Part shown: positions 47,201 to 56,183 of the stretch, piece by piece | Position numbering within the stretch: the stretch's first letter is position 1 | How the letters are laid out: each line of letters opens with the position of its first letter | Assembly: GCF_002930645.1 (NCBI RefSeq) | Contig: NZ_PSNW01000001.1 | Coordinates: 1-64,000 of the forward strand | Reading direction: 5' to 3' | Length of the DNA: 64,000 nucleotides | Source of the DNA: Solimonas fluminis | Lineage (GTDB): Bacteria; Pseudomonadota; Gammaproteobacteria; Nevskiales; Nevskiaceae | Made by a program: the position numbers and the translations under genes | Notes under the pieces: model-generated | Database searches by the model: none | What the model was told of the DNA's origin: nothing | The model's input: the letters and a program-made list of their open reading frames with translations, nothing else

Positions 47201-50200
47201 AGGCTCCGCGGCTTCCGGCAGGGCCTCGCCGGCCGGTTCCGCCCCCTCCAGCACAGGCTCGGAGAGCTCCAGCGCCGGCTCGGGCATTTCGAGCACGACC
47301 TCGGACATCTCGATCGCCGGCTCCGACAGTTCGATGATGGGCCCGGACAGCTCGATGATCGTCTCCGGTGCCAGTTCCAGCACCGCTTCCGGCAGCGGTT
47401 CGGCGATCTCCTCGACCGCCGGCATCTCGATCACGTCGAGCGCGGCCTCCACCTCTTCCGGCAGCGGCAGGGGCTCGGGCGGCGGCGGTTCCGCCGCGTC
47501 GACCAGTTCGATCTCCTCGGCGGCCTCGGCCACCGGCTCGACCGAGATCGGCGGCATTTCCAGCGGCGCCTCGGGCGGCACGATGACCGGCGGCAGTTCC
47601 CCGGCGGCGGCCGGCGCAGCGGCATCGCCGCGCCAGGCGAATCCCGCGGCCAGCTTGCCCCAGGTCAGCCCTTCGTCGCGCAGGCGGCCATCGCGGTAGG
47701 CGTCGAGCAGCTGGTAGAGGCCCTCGGTCAGCTCGGCCAGCGTCCTGAAGGCCGCGGCGTCCGGCTGCACGGCAGCCGCGATCGCCTCGTCCATGCGGGC
47801 ATGCAGGATCTTGGCGACATCGCCGATCGGCTGGCAGTTGGACATGTAGGCCGCGCCCTTGAGCGTGTGCAGCACGATCTTGAGGTCCAGCGGCGCCTGC
47901 CGGTTGTCCGGGGCCTGCGACCAGGCATTGGCGGTTTCCTCGAACTTCTGCACCAGCTCCAGGGCCTCGCCGGCGAAGATCTCCGCCAGCTGGCGATCCT
48001 CCGCGGCCTGCACGGCGTCGGCCGGCACGGCCGAACTGAGGTGCTCGATGCGTTCCAGCCAGGGGCGCGCATCCTGCCGCTCCACCGCCGGGCTGCCGAC
48101 CTCCTCGACCCATTGCGCCAGGACCGCGGAAGCCTCCTCGATCAGGCCGACGTCCGCCGCCCCCAGGCGCAGCGTCGCGCCGCGGACCGAATCCAGGTGA
48201 GCTTCCAGCGCCTCGGCCAGGTCGGCCAGGGCGGTGGCCGACACGATATGTCCGGCGCCGCGCAGCGTGTGATAGGCCCGCACGACGTCGTCGTCGACAT
48301 CGAACTCGGGCATGCCGCGGTCCAGCCCGTCGAGCCAGCTGCGGATTTCCGCCAGCTTGCCGCGGGCATCCTCGCGGAAAATCTGCACCAGGTCCGGTTC
48401 GGGCTGCTCCTGCGCGCCACGGCCCGCAGCCAGGTTCTGCGCACGTTCCACCAGGCCGGCCAGCGGTGCCGGCGCGCCCAGATGCTCGCGGAAGCTGTTG
48501 ATCAGGCGCGGCAGCAGTTCCACCGACTCGATCGCGACGGTGACCACCGGCGCGGACACGGTCACGGAGCCGTCCAGGCACTTGTTCAGCAGATGCTCAA
48601 TGGCCCAGCCGAACTCGCCGATCTCGGCGGCGCCGACCATGCGACCGCTGCCCTTCAGGGTGTGGAAGGCACGGCGGATGGTGGTGAGGGACTCGCGGTC
48701 GGAGGCATCGCGCGTCCAGCGCGGCACGGCCGACTGCAGGGTCTGCAGGACTTCGGCCGCCTCCTCCAGGAAGATTTCGCGGATTTCCGGATCGACGTCG
48801 GCGGCGGAAACCACCACCGGCGCCGGCACCGACACCGGCACGGCGGCCGGCTCGGGCGCCAGTTCCGCCACCGGTTCGGGCGGCGCCGCGGACGGCGGCT
48901 CGGCCAGCACCAGGTCGGCCAGCGACTGCATCTCCAGCGACGCCGGCAGCTCCAGCGGCTCGGCCGCCGCCTCCGTGGGCGCCGCAGTGGTCGGCGCGGA
49001 ATCCAGCTGGCCGACGAAGCGCGCCAGGTTGTCGAGGATGTAGCCGGCATCCGGCAGGTTGTCGCGTACCGCCTCGATGTAGTACTCGACGCAGGCCACG
49101 GCGTCGGCAAAGCGGTCGGCGCGTTCCTGCGACTCGCGCAGGCTGGCGAAGCCCGGGCTGCGCACCACGCCGACCAGGCGCTCCACCAGTCCGGCGGCGC
49201 GTTCGTCCTGCAGGATATGGAAGCCCGAGGCGATCTCGTCGAGCATGCGGGCGGCGTCCACCACCACGATGCTGCCTTCCTGGCCGCGGATCAGGGCGTC
49301 GACCTGCGACTTGAGCTTGGCGAGGTTGACCAGCGACTCGCGCTGCAGGGCGTCGATGCCCTCGGCCAGGTCGCGGCTGTGCGGCACGCGCTCCTGGATG
49401 TTCTCCTCCGCCGGCTCGCCGGTACGGGCCTGGCGCAGCTGCTGGAACAGGGCATCGTCCAGGCTGTGCTCGACGCGCAGGATCGAGGTCGCCAGCTCCA
49501 TCCAGGCCGCGGGAGCGGCGTCGCCGCCCAGCCCGTCGAGCAGCAGCGACTGGTTGTCGACGATGCGCTGCAGCGTGCCCAGGCCGAGGATCGACAGCGT
49601 GTCCGAGATGCGCTTGAGGCTGCGGCGCGTACCCTCGAGGTCCGGCAGCGCCTTGCCGCCGGCACGCACCGCCAGGTCGATCACGTCCTTGATCTTGGCG
49701 AAGTCGTTGCGGATCTCGTCGGAGACGCGCACCAGCAGCGTGGTGTTGGGGCCGTGGATGCGGCGCCGCAGGTCCTCGAGCTGGGCGGCGCCCGGAAGCA
49801 GCTGCTGCAGCTGGAAGGCCTTGCGCATCACCGTGACGCGCGGTCCCTGGCCGCGCGAGCGGCCGATGAAGTAGAGCAGCTGCAGCGACAGGTCGCCCAC
49901 GGCGGCCTCGGCGCGCGCCTCGCCCTCGGCCGCCATCGCCTTGATCTGGGCGCCGCTGCGGCCGATCAGGCGCTTGACCTCCAGCGAATCGTCGAGGCTC
50001 TGTCCCAGCAGGGCCTCCACCACCGCGGCGACGATGCGCCACAGCTGGTGCACGCCCGGCAGCTCGGCGCAGCCGGCCAGCAGCTCGGCGATCTTGCCGA
50101 TGCGCGCCAGCGCGGTGGCGGCATCCGGCTCGTTCTTCAGCCAGTGCAGCAGGGAGGACTGGTAGACGCCCAGGTACTTCTGCGCCTGCTGCTGCGCGGC

Positions 50201-50692
50201 ACCCGGCGTGCGTCCGTCGTCCTCGGGCAGCGGCAGGCCCAGGGCCAGCCCCTGCATCTGCATCACGAACAGGTCGGCCTCGGTCAGCACGGCCTTGCCG
50301 CGCGCCAGGCGCAGTTCGTTGATCGCCGGCTGCAGGATCAGGACGCAGTCGTCCATGCCGTCGGCCAGCGATTCGATGTAGTCGCTCAGCAGCACGGTGG
50401 CGCCGAGCAGCGCCGAGTAGGCCGCCTCGGTCTCGCGGATACGGCCATGCAGCAGGTCGCCGATGGCCTGCTTCATCTCCTCGGCCAGTTCGGCGATGCC
50501 GTGGCACTGGATCATGCTGGCCGTGCCGCGGACCTGGTGCAGCTCGACGAAGGCCTGCTGCATCGGCAGCGGGTCGGTGCCGCCCTCGGCGTGCTGCTCG
50601 ACCAGCGTGCGGACGCGCGAGAGGCTCTGTTCGATCTCGCCGCGGACCCAGTGCAGGCCGTTGGCGGTATTGGCGCGGAGTCTGGCGTTCAT
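44270..50692 (-). CDS. chpA: Pil-Chp hybrid histidine kinase ChpA
   Basis: 2,140 residues. CheA-type kinase of the type IV pilus chemosensory system. Hpt motifs: a variant LHQVRGTASM near residue 53 and five standard ones near 676 (FHTLKGSGRM), 811 (YHTLRGAGHI), 943 (LHTLKGAAYM), 1267 (LHTLKGSARM) and 1411 (LHTFKGGARM). A Glu/Pro-rich linker of about 150 residues at 1050-1210 carries repeated IELS-P/LEMPEPALELSEP units. Then the CheA dimer and ATPase part (LRNAVVHGLED near 1700; RGIGMDVVASE), a CheW-like regulatory domain and a C-terminal receiver (about 2017-2140, LLDIEMPRADGFEV). Domain order agrees with P. aeruginosa ChpA, which is somewhat longer. The long open frame on the opposite strand is a GC-bias shadow. 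Confidence 0.96.
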   Translation of the reverse strand: MNARLRANTANGLHWVRGEIEQSLSRVRTLVEQHAEGGTDPLPMQQAFVELHQVRGTASMIQCHGIAELAEEMKQAIGDLLHGRIRETEAAYSALLGATVLLSDYIESLADGMDDCVLILQPAINELRLARGKAVLTEADLFVMQMQGLALGLPLPEDDGRTPGAAQQQAQKYLGVYQSSLLHWLKNEPDAATALARIGKIAELLAGCAELPGVHQLWRIVAAVVEALLGQSLDDSLEVKRLIGRSGAQIKAMAAEGEARAEAAVGDLSLQLLYFIGRSRGQGPRVTVMRKAFQLQQLLPGAAQLEDLRRRIHGPNTTLLVRVSDEIRNDFAKIKDVIDLAVRAGGKALPDLEGTRRSLKRISDTLSILGLGTLQRIVDNQSLLLDGLGGDAAPAAWMELATSILRVEHSLDDALFQQLRQARTGEPAEENIQERVPHSRDLAEGIDALQRESLVNLAKLKSQVDALIRGQEGSIVVVDAARMLDEIASGFHILQDERAAGLVERLVGVVRSPGFASLRESQERADRFADAVACVEYYIEAVRDNLPDAGYILDNLARFVGQLDSAPTTAAPTEAAAEPLELPASLEMQSLADLVLAEPPSAAPPEPVAELAPEPAAVPVSVPAPVVVSAADVDPEIREIFLEEAAEVLQTLQSAVPRWTRDASDRESLTTIRRAFHTLKGSGRMVGAAEIGEFGWAIEHLLNKCLDGSVTVSAPVVTVAIESVELLPRLINSFREHLGAPAPLAGLVERAQNLAAGRGAQEQPEPDLVQIFREDARGKLAEIRSWLDGLDRGMPEFDVDDDVVRAYHTLRGAGHIVSATALADLAEALEAHLDSVRGATLRLGAADVGLIEEASAVLAQWVEEVGSPAVERQDARPWLERIEHLSSAVPADAVQAAEDRQLAEIFAGEALELVQKFEETANAWSQAPDNRQAPLDLKIVLHTLKGAAYMSNCQPIGDVAKILHARMDEAIAAAVQPDAAAFRTLAELTEGLYQLLDAYRDGRLRDEGLTWGKLAAGFAWRGDAAAPAAAGELPPVIVPPEAPLEMPPISVEPVAEAAEEIELVDAAEPPPPEPLPLPEEVEAALDVIEMPAVEEIAEPLPEAVLELAPETIIELSGPIIELSEPAIEMSEVVLEMPEPALELSEPVLEGAEPAGEALPEAAEPVLELSAAVIELSVDELADAGLVVEIPATTDAPIGIAEPVAQPPAADMPAAAADEAMDTEMLGVFLAEAEELLESLDRSNTALERNAHDIQATAELKRVLHTLKGSARMAGLDDIGEVAHHLETLFERIERGQARADAGFFAQLHSASDGLHLVLDDLRRGKIPDTQALLADLTEERAPEEPAAAPAPAGFVAAAESLRSYDAELGEIFSGEAAELLESLEQSLRVWVAEPSNPAPIRDLQRVLHTFKGGARMAGLNAMGDLAHDMETRINRIEAGLELADASALAELSKEGERLHQMHDLLERGDVTALIDGEAEAAPAAAESLPGLSAEEPAPMSPAHAWDPLLFWRPEEEAEASFRRETARVPVEALDGMLNEAGEISIYRSRLEEHNSGVESQLDEMRQAIARIRDQLRQMDAETDAQIAARGLGHAPDQADRYAAEFDPLEMDRYTRMQELSRALNESIGDLAGLHATMDGLISEADTLLMQQGRVNTSLQQGLMRTLMVPFSRQVSRLQRVVKQTASENGKQAEAIFAGVESELDRNVLERMTAPLEHLLRNAVVHGLEDPATRAAAGKEPQGRIAVGLWREGSQLLIELRDDGRGLDFEAIRAQAIRRGLMPADATPKDDEVAQFIFQPGFSTAKKLTQDAGRGIGMDVVASEVKQLGGTLELNSEWGKGTRFLVRLPLTLAMSQALLVGVGPEQYAVLLSSVEGIARIPREQLDDYYRDDGPLLNYGSAEYRVRYLGDFIDVPRDKTAESRTVNAILVRMGEGLGAADRRIAVVVDQLLGNREIVSKAVGPQVSSVAGVTGATILADGRVVLILDPGALAQDRARRTLASLAAGRADAAEKADDSRDLIMVVDDSITIRRVTERLLLKNGYRVVTAKDGLDAMAQLQTESPAAILLDIEMPRADGFEVATFVRNSSRIASTPIIMITSRSGDKHRERARSIGVNRYLIKPYQEEQLVGELREVIEENLQ

Positions 50693-50693
50693 G

Positions 50694-51242
50694 TCAGAGG
50701 CCCGCCATCAGGAATTCGCCGCCCTGCACCACGCGGTGCAGGCTGAAGGCCAGCCAGGGTTGGCCGTCGCGCACGAAGGCCCCGAGTAGGAAAGGTGCGA
50801 AGGCGCCGGACTCCTGCTTGATCTCGTGACGCTGTTCGGTCGGGGAGAACTGTCGGTAGCCGGCGACTTCGTCCACCAGGAAGCCGGCCGGGACGCGCTC
50901 GGAATTGAACACCAGCAACCGCCGCGCGCGGCTTTCGGCGTCGCCCTCCACGCCCAGCAGGCGCGGCAGGTCGACGATGGTCAGCAATTCGCCGCGGACG
51001 TTGGCCACGCCGCTCATCCAGGGCTTGGCGTTGGGCACCCGCGTCGGCTTGGGCGGCACGATCACCTCGCGCACGTCGTCCTTGGGCACCGCCAGCCAGC
51101 TGCGGCCGATCCGGAATCCCAGGCCGGTCCAGCTCTCGGCCTGGCCGGCCGCGATGTCCAGCTTGGTGGCGCGAAGGCGCATCTCGAGCAGCAGCAGCAG
51201 CTCGAACGGATCGTCACGCAGGCTTCTGAGTTCCGCGCTCAT
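50694..51242 (-). CDS. pilI: Pil-Chp CheW adaptor PilI
   Basis: 182 residues. CheW domain with LGFRIGRSWLAVPKDDVREV, WMSGVANVRGELLTIVDLP and RLLVFNSERVPAGFLVDEV. Couples the methyl-accepting protein PilJ to ChpA. One base separates it from chpA; pilG lies 15 bp upstream. Confidence 0.92.
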   Translation of the reverse strand: MSAELRSLRDDPFELLLLLEMRLRATKLDIAAGQAESWTGLGFRIGRSWLAVPKDDVREVIVPPKPTRVPNAKPWMSGVANVRGELLTIVDLPRLLGVEGDAESRARRLLVFNSERVPAGFLVDEVAGYRQFSPTEQRHEIKQESGAFAPFLLGAFVRDGQPWLAFSLHRVVQGGEFLMAGL

Positions 51243-51257
51243 GCCGTCTCCGCGCCC

Positions 51258-51644
51258 TTACTTACGCACGTGCGCGCGCACGGCGCCCAGCAGTTCGTCC
51301 TTGGTAAAGGGCTTGGTCAGGTATTCGTCGGAACCGACGATGCGGCCGCGGGCGCGGTCGAACAGCCCGTCCTTGGACGACAGCATGATCACCGGGGTGC
51401 GCTGGAACTTGGGGTTGGCCTTGATCAGGGCACAGGCCTGGTATCCGTCCAGGCGCGGCATCATGATGTCGATGAAGATGATGTCCGGCTGGTAGTCGGC
51501 GACCTTGGACAGGGCCTCGAAGCCATCCTGGGCGGTGATGACCTGGTAGCCTTCACGCGCCAGCAGTGTTTCTGCGGTGCGACGAATGGTCTGGCTATCG
51601 TCGATCACCATGATCTTGGCGGTGTCATTGGACTGCGTCGACAC
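51258..51644 (-). CDS. pilG: Twitching motility response regulator PilG
   Basis: 128 residues from GTG 51644 with GGGAGAGGG before it; the longer frame to 51791 lacks support. Single receiver domain: IMVIDDSQTIRRTAETLLAR, phospho-acceptor in IIFIDIMMPRLDGYQACALI, and GRIVGSDEYLTKPFTKDELL. These match PilG rather than PilH. Promotes pilus extension in known systems. Confidence 0.94.
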   Translation of the reverse strand: MSTQSNDTAKIMVIDDSQTIRRTAETLLAREGYQVITAQDGFEALSKVADYQPDIIFIDIMMPRLDGYQACALIKANPKFQRTPVIMLSSKDGLFDRARGRIVGSDEYLTKPFTKDELLGAVRAHVRK

Positions 51645-51789
51645 TAATCCCTCTCCCTGCTTGCTGCACGGTCTTCTGCGCGCTTTATTCGCCGTTTTAG
51701 CACAGTCTTGAGAGTAGTGCCTACAGGCCCCATAAGAGGGCATGGAAAAACTTTGCGCTACCATTTCGGCGCCTGAACCGGGGACCCCC

Positions 51790-53100
51790 ATGCAAAGCTA
51801 TGTGCCGCACCTCGTCACTGCACAAACCGGGCCGCTACAGCAGCTCGAAGCCACCCTGCTGCGGCAGGTCCCCGATATCGAGGCCTGGTTCCGCAGCCAG
51901 TGGCAGAAGCACAAGCCGCCGTTCTACTCGTCCGTGGACCTGCGCAATGCCGGCTTCAAGCTGGCGCCGGTGGACACCAACCTGTTCCCGGGCGGCTTCA
52001 ACAACCTGAACCCGGCCTTCGAGCCGCTCTGCGTCCAGGCGCTGCAGACCGCCATCCAGCGCATCTGTCCCTCGGCCCGCGGCATCCTGCTGATCCCCGA
52101 GAACCACACCCGCAACAAGTTCTACCTGGAAAACGTCGCCAGCCTGGTGAACCTGATCCAGAAGGCCGGCTACCGCGTCCACGTCGGCAGCCTGAACCCC
52201 GAAATCCGCGAGCCGACCGAGCTGGTCCTGGAGATTTCCGGCCGCAAGCTCTGGCTGGAGCCGGTGGAGCGCGCCGACGACCAGATCTTCGTCGGCGACT
52301 TCTCGCCCTGCTCCATCCTGCTCAACAACGACCTCTCCGGCGGCATCCCCGCCATCCTGCAGAACCTCGACCAGGACATCATCCCGCCGCTGGACCTGGG
52401 CTGGCACAAGCGCCAGAAGTCGGGTCACTTCGGCTTCTATCGCGAGGTGGCCAAGGAATTCGGCGGCCTGCTGGACCTGGATCCCTGGTTCTTCGACCCG
52501 CTGTTCCGCAACTGCGGCGAGATCAACTTCATGAAGCACGAGGGCTGGGAATGCCTGGAGGCCAACGTGGAGCTGCTGCTGGAGGACATCCGCGACAAGT
52601 ACAAGCAGTACGGCATCACCGAGGAGCCCTTCGTCATCATCAAGTCCGACGCCGGCACCTACGGCATGGGCGTGATGACCGCCAAGAGCGTGGATGACGT
52701 GCGCAACATGAACCGCAAGTCGCGCACCCACATGTCCAGCGCCAAGGAGGGCCGCGAGGTCACCGGCGCCATCATCCAGGAAGGCGTCTACACCTTCGAG
52801 AAGCTGGGCGACGACCAGGCCACCGCCGAACCGGTGGTCTACATGATCGACCAGTACGTGGTCGGCGGCTTCTACCGCCTGAACTCCAAGCGCGGCAACC
52901 AGGAGAACCTCAACGCCCCGGGCATGCGCTTCGAACCGCTGGCCTTCGAGGAGGACTGCATCACCCCCGATCCCAGCTGCGGGCCGGACGAGCGCCCCAA
53001 CCGCTTCTATGCCTACGGCGTGGTCGCCCGCCTGGCCGCCCTGGCGGCCGCCCGCGAGATCGCGGCGAGCGAGGAACTGGCTAAGGCGGCGGCGGCATGA
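51790..53100 (+). CDS. gshA: Glutamate-cysteine ligase, GshA ferrooxidans type
   Basis: 436 residues from ATG 51790. First step of glutathione synthesis. The sequence fits the family first seen in Acidithiobacillus ferrooxidans (Pfam GshA), unrelated in sequence to E. coli GshA: SVDLRNAGFKLAPVDTNLFP, LIPENHTRNKFYLENV, VIIKSDAGTYGMGVMTAKS and MIDQYVVGGFYRLNSKRGN. The stop overlaps gshB as ATGA. The 145-bp gap to pilG is divergent and holds both promoters. Confidence 0.92.
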   Translation: MQSYVPHLVTAQTGPLQQLEATLLRQVPDIEAWFRSQWQKHKPPFYSSVDLRNAGFKLAPVDTNLFPGGFNNLNPAFEPLCVQALQTAIQRICPSARGILLIPENHTRNKFYLENVASLVNLIQKAGYRVHVGSLNPEIREPTELVLEISGRKLWLEPVERADDQIFVGDFSPCSILLNNDLSGGIPAILQNLDQDIIPPLDLGWHKRQKSGHFGFYREVAKEFGGLLDLDPWFFDPLFRNCGEINFMKHEGWECLEANVELLLEDIRDKYKQYGITEEPFVIIKSDAGTYGMGVMTAKSVDDVRNMNRKSRTHMSSAKEGREVTGAIIQEGVYTFEKLGDDQATAEPVVYMIDQYVVGGFYRLNSKRGNQENLNAPGMRFEPLAFEEDCITPDPSCGPDERPNRFYAYGVVARLAALAAAREIAASEELAKAAAA

Positions 53101-54044
53101 ACCGGACCCTGGGTGTCGTCATGGACCCGATCGGGTCCATCAAACCCTACAAGGACACCACCATGGCCCTGATGCTGGCCGCGCAGAAGCGCGGCTGGCA
53201 GCTGCGCTACCTGGAGATGGGCGACCTGTGGCTGCGCGACGGCGTCGCCCGCGGCCGGGTCCGGCCGGTGACGGTCCACGACGACAAGAAGCACTGGTAC
53301 GACCTGGGCGAGCCCGAGGAGGTCGATCTGGGCTCCCTGGACGCGGTCCTGATGCGCAAGGACCCGCCCTTCGACCTGGAGTACATCACCGCCACCTATA
53401 TATTGGAGCGCGCGGAGGACCAGGGCGCACTGGTGGTGAACAAGCCCCGCTCGCTGCGCGACGCCAACGAGAAGGTGTTCATCTCCTGGTTCAGCCAATG
53501 CTGCGCCCCGACCCTGGTCAGCCGGGACGCCGCCCAGCTCAAGGCCTTCCATGCCGAGCAGGGCGACGTGGTGCTCAAGCCGCTGGACGGCATGGGCGGC
53601 ATGGGCATCTTCCGCGTCGGCGCCGACGGCCTGAACCTGGGCGCGGTGATCGAGACCCTGACCGACAACGGGCGGCGCAGCATCATGGCCCAGCGCTACC
53701 TGCCGCAGATCGCGGACGGCGACACCCGCGTGCTGGTGATCGACGGCGAGCCCGTGCCCTACGGTCTGGCCCGCATCCCCAAGGCCGGCGAGACCCGCGG
53801 CAACCTGGCCGCCGGCGGCCGCGGCGAGGCCCGCCCGCTGACCGAGCGCCAGCGCTGGCTGGCGGCCCAGGTGGGACCGAAGCTGAAGGAGATGGGCCTG
53901 GTCTTCGTCGGGCTGGACGTGATCGGCGACTACCTGACCGAGATCAACGTCACCTCGCCCACCTGCGCCCGCGAGATCGACGCCGCCTTCGGCACCGATA
54001 TCGGCGGCATGGCGATCCGGGCGATCGAAGCCCGGTTGAAGTGA
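53097..54044 (+). CDS. gshB: Glutathione synthetase
   Basis: 315 residues. Joins gamma-glutamylcysteine and glycine; ATP-grasp fold. MDPIGSIKPYKDTTMALML, LMRKDPPFDLEYITATYILE, VLKPLDGMGGMGIFRV (ATP loop) and LTEINVTSPT (Mg site) are diagnostic. Overlap with gshA makes this a complete two-gene glutathione operon. Confidence 0.97.
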   Translation: MNRTLGVVMDPIGSIKPYKDTTMALMLAAQKRGWQLRYLEMGDLWLRDGVARGRVRPVTVHDDKKHWYDLGEPEEVDLGSLDAVLMRKDPPFDLEYITATYILERAEDQGALVVNKPRSLRDANEKVFISWFSQCCAPTLVSRDAAQLKAFHAEQGDVVLKPLDGMGGMGIFRVGADGLNLGAVIETLTDNGRRSIMAQRYLPQIADGDTRVLVIDGEPVPYGLARIPKAGETRGNLAAGGRGEARPLTERQRWLAAQVGPKLKEMGLVFVGLDVIGDYLTEINVTSPTCAREIDAAFGTDIGGMAIRAIEARLK

Positions 54045-54111
54045 CGGGCATCCTGCACGCAGGCCGCGCCCCATCCGGGTGCAAAGCGGCGACGAACGGG
54101 CCCCGGGGAGC

Positions 54112-54140
54112 TTGTAGACCCGGGGGGTCCTGCCGATACT
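54112..54140 (+). promoter_or_regulatory. Promoter for yqgE/algH-ruvX
   Basis: TTGTAG (54112-54117), 17-bp spacer, GATACT (54135-54140). The predicted start falls within a base or two of the ATG at 54147, so the transcript would be nearly leaderless. Confidence 0.5.
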
Positions 54141-54146
54141 AGGCTC

Positions 54147-54707
54147 ATGGACGACGAATCCCTGCTGAAGAACCAGTTCCTCATCGCCATGCCCAGCATG
54201 GAGGACGAGAATTTCAGCCATACCGTGTCCCTGCTCTGCGAGCACAACGACAACGGCGCCATCGGCCTGGTGATCAACCGCCCCACGGACCTCAAGCTCA
54301 GCGACATGATGGAGCAGATGGGCCTGGAGCATGAGGCGCTCAACGACGAGCAGATCGTCTACTGGGGCGGCCCGGTGCAGCCCGAGCGCGGCTTCGTGGT
54401 GCACCGCACCCCGGGCGGCTGGGAATCCTGCCTGCAGGTGGACAGCGACCTGTTCATCACCACCTCGCGGGACATCCTCAAGGCGATCGGCAAGGGCGAA
54501 GGCCCCAAGGACTACTTCGTGGTCCTGGGCTATGCCGGCTGGGGAGAGGGCCAGCTGGAGCACGAAATCCTGCATAACGCCTGGCTCAACACCCATGTCA
54601 GCCAGCAGATCCTGTTCGAGACCCCCGCCCGCGACCGCTGGCAGGCCGCGACCCGCCTGCTGGGCGTGGACGTGACCCAGCTCGCCGGAAACGCCGGCCA
54701 CGCGTGA
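54147..54707 (+). CDS. algH: YqgE/AlgH family protein
   Basis: 186 residues. NQFLIAMPSMEDENFSHTVS, GAIGLVINRPTDL, YWGGPVQPERGFVVH and GYAGWGEGQLEHEI are the family signatures. Named as an alginate regulator in Pseudomonas, but the molecular role is unresolved. The stop overlaps the ruvX start as GTGA, the usual pairing in gammaproteobacteria. Confidence 0.94.
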   Translation: MDDESLLKNQFLIAMPSMEDENFSHTVSLLCEHNDNGAIGLVINRPTDLKLSDMMEQMGLEHEALNDEQIVYWGGPVQPERGFVVHRTPGGWESCLQVDSDLFITTSRDILKAIGKGEGPKDYFVVLGYAGWGEGQLEHEILHNAWLNTHVSQQILFETPARDRWQAATRLLGVDVTQLAGNAGHA

Positions 54708-55120
54708 GCTCGGTCTATCTCGGATTCGACTACGGGTCCAGGCGCATCGGGGTGGCGGTCGGCGACAGCCTGACCCTCAGTGCCCGTCCCCTGCCCGCCC
54801 TGCCCGGCCCGGACTGGGCGGCCATCGGCCGCCTGGTCGCGGAATGGCGCCCGGCCGCCCTGATCGTGGGCCTGCCGCTGGACGAGGACGGCGGCGAGCA
54901 GGAGATCACCGGCCCGGCGCGGCGCTTCGCAGAGGACCTGGCGCGGCGGCTGAAGCTGCCGGTGCACCAGGCCGACGAGCGCTATTCCTCGCGGGCCGCC
55001 GACGACGCCCTGCGCGAAGCCCGCTCCAGCGGCCGCATGCAGCGCCGGGTGCGCAAGGGCGACCGCGACGGCCAGGCGGCGCGCGTCATCCTCGAGCAAT
55101 GGTTGCTCGAACACGGCTGA
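54704..55120 (+). CDS. ruvX: RuvX/YqgF pre-16S rRNA nuclease
   Basis: 138 residues from GTG 54704. RNase H-like fold: GFDYGSRRIGVAVGDSLTLS, VGLPLDEDGG, HQADERYSSRAADDALREAR with the conserved acidic residues. Trims pre-16S rRNA ends in characterised members. Next gene is pyrB, in the same order as in Pseudomonas. Confidence 0.95.
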   Translation: MSSVYLGFDYGSRRIGVAVGDSLTLSARPLPALPGPDWAAIGRLVAEWRPAALIVGLPLDEDGGEQEITGPARRFAEDLARRLKLPVHQADERYSSRAADDALREARSSGRMQRRVRKGDRDGQAARVILEQWLLEHG

Positions 55121-55209
55121 GGCCCGCAGTGGCGGCAGGAAAACTGCTGATTCCACCCCTTTTGCACGAAAACCGCCCGAAATCCTTCTAATTCATGGGC
55201 GCGACCCTT

Positions 55210-55215
55210 CATAAT
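55210..55215 (+). promoter_or_regulatory. Possible -10 element for pyrB
   Basis: CATAAT about a dozen bases before the pyrB ATG; the -35 region is poor (TTCTAA 18 bp upstream). Tentative. Confidence 0.35.
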
Positions 55216-55226
55216 TCGCGTCCAAC

Positions 55227-56183
55227 ATGAATCCAAACCTCCAAATCACCCCCGACGGCAGGCTGCGGCACCTCCTGACGCTGGAAGGTCTCGAACCAGC
55301 CCTGCTGCGGCAGATCCTGGACAAGGCGGAGGAGCTGGATGCCGCCACCCAGGGCCCCGAGAAGAAGCTCGGCCTGCTGCGCGGCCGCACCGTCATCAAC
55401 CTGTTCTTCGAGCCCAGCACCCGCACCCGCACCACCTTCGAGCTGGCGGCGCAGCGCCTGTCGGCCGACGTGCTGAACCTGCAGGTCTCGGCCTCCTCCA
55501 CCTCCAAGGGCGAGACGCTGCTGGACACGCTCAAGACCCTGGAGGCGATGCAGGCGGACATGTTCGTGATCCGCCACGAGGCCAGCGGCGCGGCGCACTT
55601 CTTCGCCGAACATGCCGCCCCGGGCGTGGCGATCCTCAATGCCGGCGACGGCCGCCATGCCCACCCGACCCAGGGCCTGCTGGACCTCTACACGATCCGC
55701 AAGCACAAGGGCGACTTCCGCCAGCTGACGGTGGCCATCGTCGGCGACATCCTCCACTCCCGCGTCGCGCGCTCCGACATCCACGGCCTGCGCACCCTGG
55801 GCGCCAAGGAGATCCGCGTGGTGGCGCCGCCGACCCTGATCCCGGCCGGCATCGAGGCGATGGGCGCCAAGGTCTACCACTCGCTGGCCGCCGGCCTGGA
55901 CGGCGCCGACGTGGTGATCCTGCTGCGCCTGCAGAAGGAGCGCATGCTGGGCGCCTTCCTGCCCTCGCTGGGCGAGTTCCACCGCGACTTCGGCCTGACC
56001 CGCGAGCGCCTGCGCCACCTCAAGCCCGACGCCATCATCATGCATCCCGGACCCATCAACCGCGGCGTCGAGATCGAGGGCGACCTCGCCTACGGCGAGC
56101 GCAGCCTGATCCTGCAGCAGGTGCAGTACGGCATTTCGGTGCGCATGGCGGTGATGGCGCTCATCCTCGGAGCTGAAGCATGA
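55227..56183 (+). CDS. pyrB: Aspartate carbamoyltransferase catalytic subunit
   Basis: 318 residues. Carbamoyl phosphate + aspartate to carbamoyl-aspartate. Carbamoyl-phosphate loop [46 protein letters not shown] and [12 protein letters not shown] are intact. The stop overlaps pyrC' as ATGA, consistent with the large PyrB-PyrC' dodecamer known in Pseudomonas. Confidence 0.97.
   Translation: MNPNLQITPDGRLRHLLTLEGLEPALLRQILDKAEELDAATQGPEKKLGLLRGRTVINLFFEPSTRTRTTFELAAQRLSADVLNLQVSASSTSKGETLLDTLKTLEAMQADMFVIRHEASGAAHFFAEHAAPGVAILNAGDGRHAHPTQGLLDLYTIRKHKGDFRQLTVAIVGDILHSRVARSDIHGLRTLGAKEIRVVAPPTLIPAGIEAMGAKVYHSLAAGLDGADVVILLRLQKERMLGAFLPSLGEFHRDFGLTRERLRHLKPDAIIMHPGPINRGVEIEGDLAYGERSLILQQVQYGISVRMAVMALILGAEA

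Noticed and set aside
44150-50746. 2,198-codon plus-strand frame opposite chpA
   Set aside because: High GC leaves the antisense frame open. The product is Gln/Arg/Gly/His-rich without any domain, whereas the minus frame is a complete ChpA.
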